Assembly: GCA_013177995.1 (NCBI GenBank)
Contig: JABLXN010000029.1
Span: 1 to 59,937 of the forward strand
DNA from: Brevinematales bacterium
Lineage (GTDB): Bacteria; Spirochaetota; Brevinematia; Brevinematales; Thermospiraceae
Direction: 5' to 3'
DNA: 59,937 nucleotides
Part shown: piece after piece, positions 31,785 through 40,469 of the stretch
Layout of the letters: each line of letters opens with the position of its first letter
Numbering within the stretch: position 1 is the stretch's first letter
Notes under the pieces: model-generated
What the model saw: only the letters and a program-made list of their open reading frames with translations
Told to the model about the DNA's origin: nothing
Databases searched by the model: none
Translations under genes and position numbers: made by a program

Positions 31785-34700
31785 CTATCGCTTTTTTCGA
31801 ATAAAAAACTCCACCCTTCTATTTCTGGAACGGACCTCATCCCGCTGTTCCTTTGTCATCGTTGGGGTAATGACCTTGTATGGCCTGCTTTCGCCATATC
31901 CAGCCCAGCTCAGTTTCTCCGCAGGGATTCCTCTTGAGACAAGATAATCATAGACCGCCTTTGCTCGCCGTTCAGAGAGTTGCTGATTGAAATTCGGGGT
32001 AGGACCGGGAAGATCATCCGTATGCCCGGAAACCTCAATGAAAAAGTCTTTTGTGAGACCGTACCTCTCCGGTTGACTGAAAAGCCTCTGGAAGACTTCT
32101 ATCACTTTGTTGAGGTTCTCACGACTCTGAGGGGTAAGTGTGGCCGAATTGAGGGCAAATCGAATACTGCTCATCCTGATCCGAAGCCCATCAGGTGTTC
32201 GTTCCACAAGAACGCCTGTGGTGAAATTCGTCTGGATGGTATTGGTATGACCAAGAACATCCACTGCCTGAATTGTCAAAAGATAATCCTGAACAGACTC
32301 AACAATTTCCCCATCGTCTCCCACTCCATCCCACGAAAGTACCTCATCCCAGAGAGACACATCCTCCTCAAAGGACTTTGCCCATAGTTTTATGAGAAGG
32401 GGTGGCATATTTTCTCTCACCTTGTGAATAGTGGTAGTATAAGCGGCAAGCCCTGCCAAATCCCAGAAATTCTCTCGAATCTCCATGATATCGTTTTCTC
32501 CATCTCCATCCGGCGTAAACACAAGGGGGGAAAAGGCAAGACTCATCCGTGGAGGCTGACTATCCACAATGATATCTTCCAGCTCTGCCCGTATATAGTT
32601 CCCATCACTATACGACACATTCCACTGAATGGTATAGTAGCCGTCCGGTACAAAGCCATTACTGCCCTCTCCTTTCCAGATCCAGGTATTCTGCCACCTG
32701 TTGGTCGTCATCTGATATGCCGTTTCCCCCTGCTGGTTTATGATCTGGATTTCGGAGAATTCTATCCTGTTGGTCTCCGTAAGAGTCCCTGTAAGAAGAA
32801 GTGAAGTTTTCCCGGGAATAATTGCCGTATCACTCACCTCAAAATTGAGTTCAGGAAAACTTCTCACTAAAGCAATATTGGAGATCCACTCTATGGTGAC
32901 ATTAGACGCCATATCCCGGCTTGTAGCTTGAAGATGATACATCCCTTCCGGGAGATCTTTTCCCTGGTTGTCCTGTCCATTCCATACAAAACGGGAAAAG
33001 AATGGTCCACGCCATTCCCCACTTCGAACAACTCTTCCACTGAAGTCAACAAGCCTGAGTTGATACACATCATTTGATCTTCCCTCAGGCTTTGCCTCCA
33101 CCAGAAGCACATCCCTTCTTCCATCCCCATTAGGAGAAAAGGCTGGCCTGTCCACAGAAGGGACAAAGCGTGGCGGTACACTATCCACCTCAAGAAATCT
33201 CGGGGTACTCTGGGGATTCTGTCCATCCTCATAGAGAGCCACAGCCTGATAGCTATACACCCCATCCCTTAACCCCTCCGCAGGAACCCTGATCACAGAG
33301 AGCCACTGGTTCGTGGTAAGCCTGTACACTACCCTCTCATTCTCTCCCTTGAGGATAAACTCAAGACTCTTTATTCCGGCTGCATTCCCCTCAAGGAAAA
33401 AGGGGATATCTCTCTGCGCCCGGGGAGAAACAAAAGCCTGTGGGGTAGAGACAAAAAGCCTCTCTCTTCCTGTGCGTAGCGTCACCACAACATTCGTTTG
33501 CACACGGTGGCCAACCCTATCCTCAGCCTCTACCATCAGGGTATATCGACCCTCAGGGAGAGGATTAAGCCTTGCATCAAGCCCTGTCCATTCTATATCC
33601 CCTTGCCACTCAGAAGCCATTTTTCTGTCATAGAAGACCGCCCTTCCACTCTCGTCCATAATCGAGAGGGTCACCATATCATTGGAATCAGCCCTGAGAG
33701 CAAGGGTAAGAGGAAGTGTTCTCTGTCTTGAATCAGGAAGGGGCGAAAAGATGGTATAGGGCAACCGAAGTGAAATCTCTGGAGGGGTATTATCTAACAC
33801 AAACTTCACAGGACCAGAGACGGGCTGATTACCACTTTCATAGAAGAGTTGAAGCCGTGCCGTGTACACTCCATCTGAAGCCCTTTTTCCCTCCTGATCC
33901 TTGCCATCCCAGACAAGAGAAGAGGGAAGAGGGGGTTTTCCCGTTTGTTCGCGCACCAGTTTTCCCTTCTCATCCTCAATAACAAGCCTCCAGTTGGTCA
34001 AAAGTTCCTGACTGGAAGCCTGTGGCGTGAAAAGAAGTACATCCCCTTTCCGTGCTGAAAAAGCCTCCTTTGAAGAAATAAGCGACACCTGTTCCATGGT
34101 TCGTACCAACCGCACAGGAAGAGAAACTGTAGCACTATTGCCTGCTTCACTCTCCACACTCACCACCACCTCATATATTCCTTCCGGCGCACGTCCATCT
34201 TGTGTTTTCCCATCCCACACAAGCGAAACTGGAAGTTCCCCTTCGTTTGTCCATACCGATTGAAATACCACCGATTTTTTTGTATCAGACACCATCATGG
34301 TAAGCCTGTCGCCGGGAAGCGTTTTGAGATTGGTTATCTGAACCACAAGGGTCTCCTGGATACCATCATCATTGGGAGAAAACACTGAAGAAGACGGGGA
34401 AAAACCCACCTCACGTTTAGCCGTATCAAGCACAATGGTTTGCCAGGGAGAAAGACTTTCATTCTCATTGAGATCCTTTGCCCGAATTCTATAACGATAC
34501 TCCCCATCAGGCAAAGGTTTGCCCTCACTATCCCTTCCATCCCATTTGAGAGAGGAAGGAACCTCAAGCCCCTTATCGGGAGTCACAAGCCGTTCAAAAA
34601 CCTGATTCCAGGAAAGCGTTCTGGTTTCAAAGGACTGCCAGCTTTGAAACTTTCGTACCACTGTATTTTTATTGTCCACAATCTCCACTTCCCAGCCCGA

Positions 34701-35735
34701 GAGTTTTCCATTGTCTGTGATGGGAAGAGAAATAACCGCCTCATCCTTGACTCCATCCACATTGGGAGAGAAAAAGACCGTCTGACTTGTTTGAATCACA
34801 GGGGGTCTGTCGTCATACTGACCCCACGCCACAGAAAGCATCACCCCATGAGACAGGGACGGTTTTGACTGCATCCCATACCAGAGCTGGACCTCCGTGT
34901 ATTCTGAGGAAGGGGTTTTCCCCATACGCACCAAAAGATTGGTGCTTTTTCTATCAAGGGCAAAGCCTCCTCTCAAGCCTACCCCAAGGCTATACCCCCC
35001 TCCCACACCAAGACCAGCCTCGCCAAAAGGAAATTGATACCCACCCGACACTAAAAGAGTATCAAAAAGGGTATGTTTCATCCCCACACCCCAGCCCACA
35101 GAAAAAGGCACCACCGAGAAACCGACATCGCTTTGAAGCCTCATTTCATAATTTTCCACCACCACAGGAGAAAAACCTCCTCCGATGGCTATACCAAAGG
35201 GTTTCCAGGGAGTTCCTTCTGGTAAAAAAGCCCCCACCCCTATGTTTTTCAAGACAACCCCATAATCCCAGTGATAAAACCCAAACCCTTTTCCCTCTCC
35301 CCCTCTCTGGACCATTCCCACATCAACAAGAAAAAAGGTCTGATTATTGACCCACCCGGCATTTGCCTTGATCCCAAGCGAGAACCAGCGTGAAATAGCC
35401 CGAGCCCAGAGCATCTCTCCCGAGAGAAGAGAAAGCGTCGTATCATAAGAAAAACGTCCACCAATAGTCCCCAGAGGAAGCGGAAGTCCTCCTTCAACAC
35501 GATACACCGCTTTTGCCCCCATACCCTCTAGAGAAAAAGCCGTATGCCACCTGGTGATGTTATAAAGTGCCGGGTTTGCCCAGGCCGACAAACTCTCATC
35601 ACTCAACCCTGTATATCCTGTTCCCTGGGCATTTACTCCATAACCTAAAAAACTCGCCTCACTCCCTGCTGGAAGAGAAAGAGCCATTCCCAGAACAGGC
35701 AAACACACCCAGAAGAAGAGAAATATATTCCGCAT
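31785..35735 (-). CDS. large outer-membrane protein: PorV-like barrel, FlgD/Ig-like repeats, OmpA domain
   Basis: The start at 35735 gives a signal peptide (RNIFLFFWVCLPVLGMALS). The 1316-residue protein has four parts. (1) A PorV/FadL-like barrel over about 25-310 (ANPALYNITRWHTAFSLEGM). (2) Tandem FlgD/CHU_C-like modules over about 320-1150, seen from repeats of FSPNVDGVKDE, FSPNDDGIQET, FSPNGDGRRDV and FTPDGDGENDI plus WDG..G..LPDG.Y endings. (3) A linker. (4) A C-terminal OmpA domain (SGHTDDLPGPTPNFNQQLSE, RRAKAVYDYLVSRGI). It probably anchors a long periplasmic or surface stalk to peptidoglycan. It is the longest gene here and is monocistronic. Confidence 0.88.
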   Translation of the reverse strand: MRNIFLFFWVCLPVLGMALSLPAGSEASFLGYGVNAQGTGYTGLSDESLSAWANPALYNITRWHTAFSLEGMGAKAVYRVEGGLPLPLGTIGGRFSYDTTLSLLSGEMLWARAISRWFSLGIKANAGWVNNQTFFLVDVGMVQRGGEGKGFGFYHWDYGVVLKNIGVGAFLPEGTPWKPFGIAIGGGFSPVVVENYEMRLQSDVGFSVVPFSVGWGVGMKHTLFDTLLVSGGYQFPFGEAGLGVGGGYSLGVGLRGGFALDRKSTNLLVRMGKTPSSEYTEVQLWYGMQSKPSLSHGVMLSVAWGQYDDRPPVIQTSQTVFFSPNVDGVKDEAVISLPITDNGKLSGWEVEIVDNKNTVVRKFQSWQSFETRTLSWNQVFERLVTPDKGLEVPSSLKWDGRDSEGKPLPDGEYRYRIRAKDLNENESLSPWQTIVLDTAKREVGFSPSSSVFSPNDDGIQETLVVQITNLKTLPGDRLTMMVSDTKKSVVFQSVWTNEGELPVSLVWDGKTQDGRAPEGIYEVVVSVESEAGNSATVSLPVRLVRTMEQVSLISSKEAFSARKGDVLLFTPQASSQELLTNWRLVIEDEKGKLVREQTGKPPLPSSLVWDGKDQEGKRASDGVYTARLQLFYESGNQPVSGPVKFVLDNTPPEISLRLPYTIFSPLPDSRQRTLPLTLALRADSNDMVTLSIMDESGRAVFYDRKMASEWQGDIEWTGLDARLNPLPEGRYTLMVEAEDRVGHRVQTNVVVTLRTGRERLFVSTPQAFVSPRAQRDIPFFLEGNAAGIKSLEFILKGENERVVYRLTTNQWLSVIRVPAEGLRDGVYSYQAVALYEDGQNPQSTPRFLEVDSVPPRFVPSVDRPAFSPNGDGRRDVLLVEAKPEGRSNDVYQLRLVDFSGRVVRSGEWRGPFFSRFVWNGQDNQGKDLPEGMYHLQATSRDMASNVTIEWISNIALVRSFPELNFEVSDTAIIPGKTSLLLTGTLTETNRIEFSEIQIINQQGETAYQMTTNRWQNTWIWKGEGSNGFVPDGYYTIQWNVSYSDGNYIRAELEDIIVDSQPPRMSLAFSPLVFTPDGDGENDIMEIRENFWDLAGLAAYTTTIHKVRENMPPLLIKLWAKSFEEDVSLWDEVLSWDGVGDDGEIVESVQDYLLTIQAVDVLGHTNTIQTNFTTGVLVERTPDGLRIRMSSIRFALNSATLTPQSRENLNKVIEVFQRLFSQPERYGLTKDFFIEVSGHTDDLPGPTPNFNQQLSERRAKAVYDYLVSRGIPAEKLSWAGYGESRPYKVITPTMTKEQRDEVRSRNRRVEFFIRKKR

Positions 35736-35825
35736 TTTTCTACCTCCCGAAGAAAATCTCACTTCATTATAGAGAAAATCTCTCTCCGTTGCAAAGAAAC
35801 GAAAGAAAGAAAGAAAGACAAAAAG

Positions 35826-36025
35826 AGACCCTTGCACGGGTGTTTTCTTCCCCTATCTGGGTCAGGGGCTACGCCCCTCTCCCCCGCTTTTTCCATTTAC
35901 AAGGGCTTATTTGTCTTTTTTTGTTCAAAGGAATAGTTTTATTTATTACGTTAAGGAACATTTTTATACTATTTTTTGTTTTTTACTACTTTTTTGAGAC
36001 CTTCGCACATTCGTGCAAAGGTCTC
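35826..36025 (-). repeat. 200-bp GAGACC element, copy 4
   Basis: A complete copy in reverse orientation, from GAGACCCTTGCACGGGTG through the palindromic core and AT-rich middle to the hairpin ending at 36025. It is flanked by AAAAA on both sides (35821-35825 and 36026-36030), consistent with a 5-bp target duplication, although A-runs are weak evidence alone. Its right arm has one base change (TTCGCAC). Confidence 0.87.
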
Positions 36026-36083
36026 AAAAAGAGAATTCCCATCCTTTCTTCTCGCCCCAACCTTCATACTCCACAATGCCCCT

Positions 36084-36116
36084 TTTTGCACAACGTATGT
36101 GCAAAATTGTGCAAAA
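36084..36116 (+). promoter_or_regulatory. candidate activator-binding site upstream of amylase
   Basis: A perfect inverted repeat TTTTGCACA-ACGTA-TGTGCAAAA (36084-36106) is followed by a third half-site TTGTGCAAAA (36107-36116). It is centred about 155 bp before the predicted sigma-54 start, a normal distance for a sigma-54 activator, but could equally be a repressor operator. Confidence 0.5.
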
Positions 36117-36223
36117 AATAAAATGAAACCGATTTCAATACTATTCCATTTTTATTCTACAAATCTATTTATTCAATAAAGAAAAAAATGTAACTTTTCC
36201 TTTTCGGGAAGAAAGCAAGACTT

Positions 36224-36239
36224 TGGCATAGATATTGCA
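36224..36239 (+). promoter_or_regulatory. sigma-54-type promoter of the alpha-amylase gene
   Basis: TGGCATA-GATA-TTGCA matches the -24/-12 consensus with the invariant GG (36225-36226) and GC (36237-36238) and exact spacing; only the C of GGCAC is changed to T. A start near 36250 leaves a leader of about 34 nt before the GGAGGG site. A TAGAAT at 36249 lacks a -35 partner. Confidence 0.6.
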
Positions 36240-36302
36240 AAATTGTTGTAGAATCTTCGAAAACCAGAGAATAAGGAGGGTTTATGAAGTAAGGTATGGT
36301 TT

Positions 36303-37706
36303 TTGGTAGTGGTAGGAATGTTCCTCTCTTTACCTCTTTTTGCGGGGGTGATGATGCAGGGCTTCTACTGGGACGTTCCCGCAGGTGGTACATGGTGGGA
36401 TACCATGAAGAGCAAGGCGTATGAACTTCGGTATATGGTGGGAAATGGTACCAAGTATGGTATCAACCGTATCTGGTTCCCCCCTGCTTCCAAGGCTCAG
36501 GGTGGTGGGTATTCGATGGGGTACGATCCTCATGACTATTATGACCTTGGGCAATACTATCAGGATGGAACCACAGAAACACGGTTTGGTTCCGCTTCAG
36601 AACTCAGGTCTGCTATCTCTACCTTCCGCAGCTATGGGATTGATTGTATGGCTGACATCGTCATCAACCACCGTTCCGGTGGAGCCAGTGAGTATAACCC
36701 CTACACGGGTGGAAATACCTGGACTGATTTCCGCAATGTCGCCAGCGGCAAAATGAAATGGCAATACTGGGCATTCCACCCCAATGCCAGTTGTTCGTAT
36801 GATGAAGGTTCTTTTGCGGGATTCCCTGATATCTGTCACAAGAATGCAACCGTAACCAACGACATCAAGACATGGCTTTTGTGGATGAAGAATGTGGCCA
36901 ATGCTGGATTCCGCAGCTGGCGATGGGATTATGTAAAGGGTTTCTCTCCCACTGTGGTGAAAAACCTCAATGCCTGGACATCACCTACCTTTAGTGTAGG
37001 CGAGTACTGGGATGCCAATACCTCCACCCTTGACTGGTGGGCCAATGCCGCTAACTCTTCTGTGTTTGATTTTGCTCTCTACTATACCCTTCGCGATATC
37101 TGTAATAACAGTTCTGGTGGCGGATATCTCCCCAATGTGTTTGACTATAGCAAGAGTTTTGCTGCCAAGAACCCATTCCGTGCCGTAACCTTTGTGGGCA
37201 ACCATGACACAGATGAGATTTATCGAGATAAGATGATGGCGTATGCCTTCATCCTCACCTACCAGGGATATCCATGTATCTGGTGGAAGGACTACTACAA
37301 CTATGGATTGGCCACTGGTGGTGGAGCAGGCACCGGTTGGGGAAATGGTATCAAACAGCTTGTGTGGTGCCGTGAGAAACTCGGTGGCGGTGCTCCTCAG
37401 ATTGAGATTCTCAAGAGTAACGATGGCGACTTCATTATCTACGGAAGCCGTGGATACTCCACCTCAAGCCCTGGATATATTGTGATCATCAATGACAATC
37501 CCACCCAGTGGAAGGGAGCCTGGGTCCAGACAGGCAATAGCTACCTCAAGGGCAAGACCCTCAAGGCCTATGCGTGGTCTTCGACAGTGAGCGGGCAGAA
37601 CTATCAGCCAGCCAACAAGTACTGCGATGCCAACGGTTGGGTTGAGGTCTGGGCTGCTCCTCGTGGGTATGCTGTGTACTCGGTGGATGGACGTAAGCGT
37701 CGTTGA
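36303..37706 (+). CDS. secreted GH13 alpha-amylase (start disrupted by a one-base frameshift)
   Basis: The protein (467 residues from a TTG) has the GH13 motifs CMADIVINHRSGG, GFRSWRWDYVKGF (nucleophile Asp), FSVGEYWDANT (acid/base Glu) and VTFVGNHDTDEIYRD. Its opening MQGFYWDVPAGGTWWDT and GGYSMGYDPHDYYDLGQYYQ are strikingly like Thermococcales extracellular amylases, including the cysteine in FPDICHKN. It hydrolyses alpha-1,4-glucans outside the cell. The best ribosome site (GGAGGG) serves ATG 36284, which reads ATG AAG TAA and stops. Dropping one T (36290) would give MKKVWFLVVVGMFLSLPLFA, an ideal signal peptide joined to this frame. As read, the signal peptide is poor. Confidence 0.85.
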   Translation: MVVVGMFLSLPLFAGVMMQGFYWDVPAGGTWWDTMKSKAYELRYMVGNGTKYGINRIWFPPASKAQGGGYSMGYDPHDYYDLGQYYQDGTTETRFGSASELRSAISTFRSYGIDCMADIVINHRSGGASEYNPYTGGNTWTDFRNVASGKMKWQYWAFHPNASCSYDEGSFAGFPDICHKNATVTNDIKTWLLWMKNVANAGFRSWRWDYVKGFSPTVVKNLNAWTSPTFSVGEYWDANTSTLDWWANAANSSVFDFALYYTLRDICNNSSGGGYLPNVFDYSKSFAAKNPFRAVTFVGNHDTDEIYRDKMMAYAFILTYQGYPCIWWKDYYNYGLATGGGAGTGWGNGIKQLVWCREKLGGGAPQIEILKSNDGDFIIYGSRGYSTSSPGYIVIINDNPTQWKGAWVQTGNSYLKGKTLKAYAWSSTVSGQNYQPANKYCDANGWVEVWAAPRGYAVYSVDGRKRR

Positions 37707-37720
37707 GTTCTCCTTCATCG

Positions 37721-37752
37721 AGCCCCTGCAGTAAGCAGGGGCTTTTTATTTT
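37721..37752 (+). terminator. terminator after alpha-amylase
   Basis: AGCCCCTGC, 5-nt loop, GCAGGGGCT then TTTTATTTT; 15 bp after the stop. Confidence 0.93.
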
Positions 37753-37770
37753 GATACCCTTCCTCTTTCC

Positions 37771-37799
37771 TTGACTTTTCATTGCCTTTCAAGTATACT
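37771..37799 (+). promoter_or_regulatory. sigma-70 promoter of the ERCC4 nuclease gene
   Basis: TTGACT, 17 bases, TATACT, 40 bp before the ATG at 37839. Confidence 0.8.
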
Positions 37800-37838
37800 T
37801 TTTTAAGTAAAACCAAAAAAAACAAAAAGGGTTTCTCT

Positions 37839-38939
37839 ATGCCTATCTCCGAAACCGAACTCTCGATGGCTATCTGGAAACTGGAATATATGGGGGAGTC
37901 AAAATTCCCCTATCGTCTTCGAATTATTCAGGGCGAGAGAGTACTCCTTGCTTTACGAACACAGGACAAATGGCCTGGAGCCAAAGGAAATGCGTTCTGT
38001 CTTCCCGATGAAAGTAACCCGTTTCATGAAGGACAGGTCATTGAAGAAGTACCCGTGGTCTCCTTCCAAAGAATTGGAAAACGTCTCGTTGTTGTTTTAG
38101 ATAGAATGAAAAATAAAAGGTGTGACTTCGTTTTCGTAACCAAATCATTCAAAAATAAACCAGGCACTTATGAAACCATTTTCTGGCGCACCCAGCAGGG
38201 AATCAAGGAAAGAAAACCAAGAGTTAAGCTTTCCGTCTACAAAAAAGGTGAATTCACCGTCTGGATAGATAAACAAGAAAAATACCCCTGGAGTTTTGGT
38301 TCTTGTTCTATTGAGAAGCATAGTCTGCCAGCAGGAGACTACGCTTTAGTCATAAACAATGAGATACTCGCACTGGTGGAAAGAAAAACTTTTCAAAACC
38401 TTCTCGCTGAGTTTAGACACCTTGCAGCCTTTCATCAAGCTTTAAGCGAATTAGAACGCTATCCCCATGCCGCCTTGGTCATTGAGGCCATCTATGCCGA
38501 TTTTTTGAATCCAAAGAAACAAAGTTTCTATCCTCCTTCTTTCTGTGCCGCCGCTCTCGCAGAAATTCAAGCCTTTCATCCAAAACTCTCCGTAATTTTT
38601 GCTGGATCGAGAAAATTGGCCAACGAATGGACATATCAGTTTTTTCGGCTCTTATATGGTTGGAAAAACCAGCAAGTTTCCTCTCTTGTCGCAGAGCCAA
38701 CAACGGTGTATTTGCCACGTGAAATCACTGGAAATTGTTACACTCAAATTGAGGGACAAATTCTCACTCTTTTGCCTTCATCTTTTACACTCAAAGAAGC
38801 CCACGAGGCTTTTCCCCAGATAAGCAAAGAAACCCTCAAGAAAAAGCTTAAAGAACTCTGCGAAAAGGGAATATTGTCTGTCAAAAAAGAAAAAAATCGT
38901 CTTCTCTGGACGAAAAATTTTTCTTCCTCCCCAAACTAA
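37839..38939 (+). CDS. ERCC4-type nuclease domain protein
   Basis: I take the ATG at 37839; an earlier in-frame ATG would overlap the promoter. The 366-residue protein has an N-terminal beta-rich part (1-125), an ERCC4/XPF-like nuclease domain (about 140-280) and a winged-helix tail. The nuclease signature is seen in SLPAGDYALVINNEILALVE followed at once by RKTFQNLLAEF, that is GDY...ERKT..DL-like. Later comes LERYPHAALVIEA. In XPF/Mus81 enzymes these residues cut branched or single-stranded DNA next to duplexes. Such proteins are rare in bacteria. There is no helicase or HhH domain beside it. The adjoining genes are unrelated to DNA. Confidence 0.8.
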   Translation: MPISETELSMAIWKLEYMGESKFPYRLRIIQGERVLLALRTQDKWPGAKGNAFCLPDESNPFHEGQVIEEVPVVSFQRIGKRLVVVLDRMKNKRCDFVFVTKSFKNKPGTYETIFWRTQQGIKERKPRVKLSVYKKGEFTVWIDKQEKYPWSFGSCSIEKHSLPAGDYALVINNEILALVERKTFQNLLAEFRHLAAFHQALSELERYPHAALVIEAIYADFLNPKKQSFYPPSFCAAALAEIQAFHPKLSVIFAGSRKLANEWTYQFFRLLYGWKNQQVSSLVAEPTTVYLPREITGNCYTQIEGQILTLLPSSFTLKEAHEAFPQISKETLKKKLKELCEKGILSVKKEKNRLLWTKNFSSSPN

Positions 38940-38950
38940 AAAAATACTAA

Positions 38951-38976
38951 GAGCATTGCACATTCGTCCAGCGCTC
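38951..38976. repeat. degenerate terminal hairpin of the 200-bp element family
   Basis: GAGCATTGCACATTCGTCCAGCGCTC resembles the family hairpin GAGACC-TTTGCACATTCGTG... but the arms have decayed to GAGC/GCTC with mismatches. It lies 11 bp past the ERCC4 stop. No element body adjoins it. Confidence 0.45.
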
Positions 38977-38985
38977 TCTGAATAT

Positions 38986-39014
38986 TTGACATTCCCCTCT
39001 CTTTCCGTTAAGAT
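38986..39014 (+). promoter_or_regulatory. sigma-70 promoter of fabD-fabZ
   Basis: TTGACA, 17 bases, TAAGAT, 36 bp before the fabD GTG; a GATAAT lies three bases on. Confidence 0.7.
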
Positions 39015-39050
39015 AATACACCCTGAAAACAAAGCAACAGGAGGTGCACA

Positions 39051-39950
39051 GTGGTCGCTTTTGTTTTCCCCGGCCAGGGATCTCAGAAAGTCGGGATGGG
39101 CAAGGAACTTTTGGAAAAATACCCCTTTGCCCGAGAGATGTATGAAAAGGCGGATAACGTCCTCGGTTTTTCCCTTTCCAAACTCTCTTTTGAAGGACCG
39201 GAAGAAGAACTCACCAAAACAGAAAACGCCCAACCAGCTATTCTTACGTATAGTATTATCGCCCTCAAGGCTCTCACCGAGAAAGGCATTCAACCCGCGG
39301 TCGTAGCCGGTCATTCTTTGGGAGAGTTTTCAGCTCTTGTCGCCTCTGGCATGCTCTCCTTTGAATCTGCGGTCAAACTCGTTCGCAAACGAGGAGAACT
39401 CATGGCTCACGCCGACCCAGACAAAAAGGGGGGAATGGCTGCTGTCTTAGGTCTTCCAGCCGAGGTGGTTGAAGAGGTATGTGCCGAGGTTTCTCGTGAG
39501 GTGTATGTAGAGCCTGTCAACTACAATGCCCCTGACCAGGTGGTTATCTCCGGTCTCAAAGAAGGAATTGCGAAAGCCGAACCCATCCTCAAGGAAAAAG
39601 GAGCCAAAAGGGTGATTGTTCTCAACGTGAGTGGAGCCTTTCACTCTAAACTCATGGCAGAAGCCGCCACTCACTTCAAAAAGGTTCTGGATGAAACACC
39701 CTTTTCCAGACCAAACTGTCGGGTGATTTCCAACGTCACCGCCAGAGAAGAAGACGAAACCAACATTCGAGAGATGCTTTTCCGTCAAATCCAGAGCCCT
39801 GTGCGATGGGTAGAAAGTGTGAGGTACATGGAAAGCCTTGGGGTAAGTGAAATCGTTGAGGTTGGACCTGGCGCTGTCCTCACAGGCCTTGTCAAAAAGA
39901 TTTCTCCCGCTCTTTCTGTGAAAAGCTGGGAACAATTTCTCTCTGAATAA
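39051..39950 (+). CDS. fabD: malonyl-CoA:ACP transacylase
   Basis: A GTG start sits 6 nt after AGGAGG. The 299-residue protein has VFPGQGSQKVGMGKE, the nucleophile motif VVAGHSLGEFSALVASG, the malonate-binding arginine region (VRKRGELM), LNVSGAFHSKLM with the catalytic histidine, and EVGPGAVLTGLVKK. It loads malonyl groups on ACP for fatty-acid synthesis. It is complete and is followed by fabZ after 21 bp, a lipid operon of two genes without acpP or fabF, which must be elsewhere. Confidence 0.97.
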   Translation: MVAFVFPGQGSQKVGMGKELLEKYPFAREMYEKADNVLGFSLSKLSFEGPEEELTKTENAQPAILTYSIIALKALTEKGIQPAVVAGHSLGEFSALVASGMLSFESAVKLVRKRGELMAHADPDKKGGMAAVLGLPAEVVEEVCAEVSREVYVEPVNYNAPDQVVISGLKEGIAKAEPILKEKGAKRVIVLNVSGAFHSKLMAEAATHFKKVLDETPFSRPNCRVISNVTAREEDETNIREMLFRQIQSPVRWVESVRYMESLGVSEIVEVGPGAVLTGLVKKISPALSVKSWEQFLSE

Positions 39951-39971
39951 TCCAGGAATATGGAGGTAGAT

Positions 39972-40445
39972 ATGTCCAAAAATTACTACGATATCCATGA
40001 TATCATGAAACTCTTGCCCCACCGATATCCCTTCCTTCTTGTTGACAGGGTTATGGAAGTCAACGAAAAGGGTGGTTGGGGATACAAAAATGTGACAATG
40101 AATGATGAGTTCTTCTTGGGACACTTCCCTGGTCAGCCCATTATGCCGGGAGTACTCATCATCGAGGGTATGGCTCAGTGTGCAGGGTTTATCGGTCTCA
40201 CTCTTCTCAAACAGGAAGCCGACAAAAAGGGAGAGGTCTACAAAGATAAACTCATTCTCTTCATGGGAGTAAACAATGCCAAATTCCGAAAGCCCGTGCT
40301 TCCCGGGGATCGTCTCGAATACCATGTAGAGATTATCAAGTTCGGTGGTCGGATTGGAAAGTTCCAGGGATATGCAAAAGTAGATGGAGAACTGGTAGCC
40401 GAAGCGGAAATGATGGCCATGATCACCGATAGAGAACAGGCATAA
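39972..40445 (+). CDS. fabZ: 3-hydroxyacyl-ACP dehydratase
   Basis: ATG 39972 is used since GGAGG lies 5 nt upstream; the upstream ATG at 39960 contains that site. The 157-residue hotdog-fold enzyme has LLPHRYPFLLVDRVMEV, GHFPGQPIMPGVLIIEGMAQ (catalytic His and Glu) and RKPVLPGDRLEYHVEII. It removes water from beta-hydroxyacyl-ACP in chain elongation. Complete. Confidence 0.97.
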   Translation: MSKNYYDIHDIMKLLPHRYPFLLVDRVMEVNEKGGWGYKNVTMNDEFFLGHFPGQPIMPGVLIIEGMAQCAGFIGLTLLKQEADKKGEVYKDKLILFMGVNNAKFRKPVLPGDRLEYHVEIIKFGGRIGKFQGYAKVDGELVAEAEMMAMITDREQA

Positions 40446-40469
40446 CCCCTTTTTCAGGAAAAGACTACC

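Noticed and set aside
36226-36254. sigma-70 promoter using TAGAAT before the amylase
   Set aside because: At 17 bp spacing the -35 would be GCATAG, which is not acceptable; the sigma-54 reading fits better.
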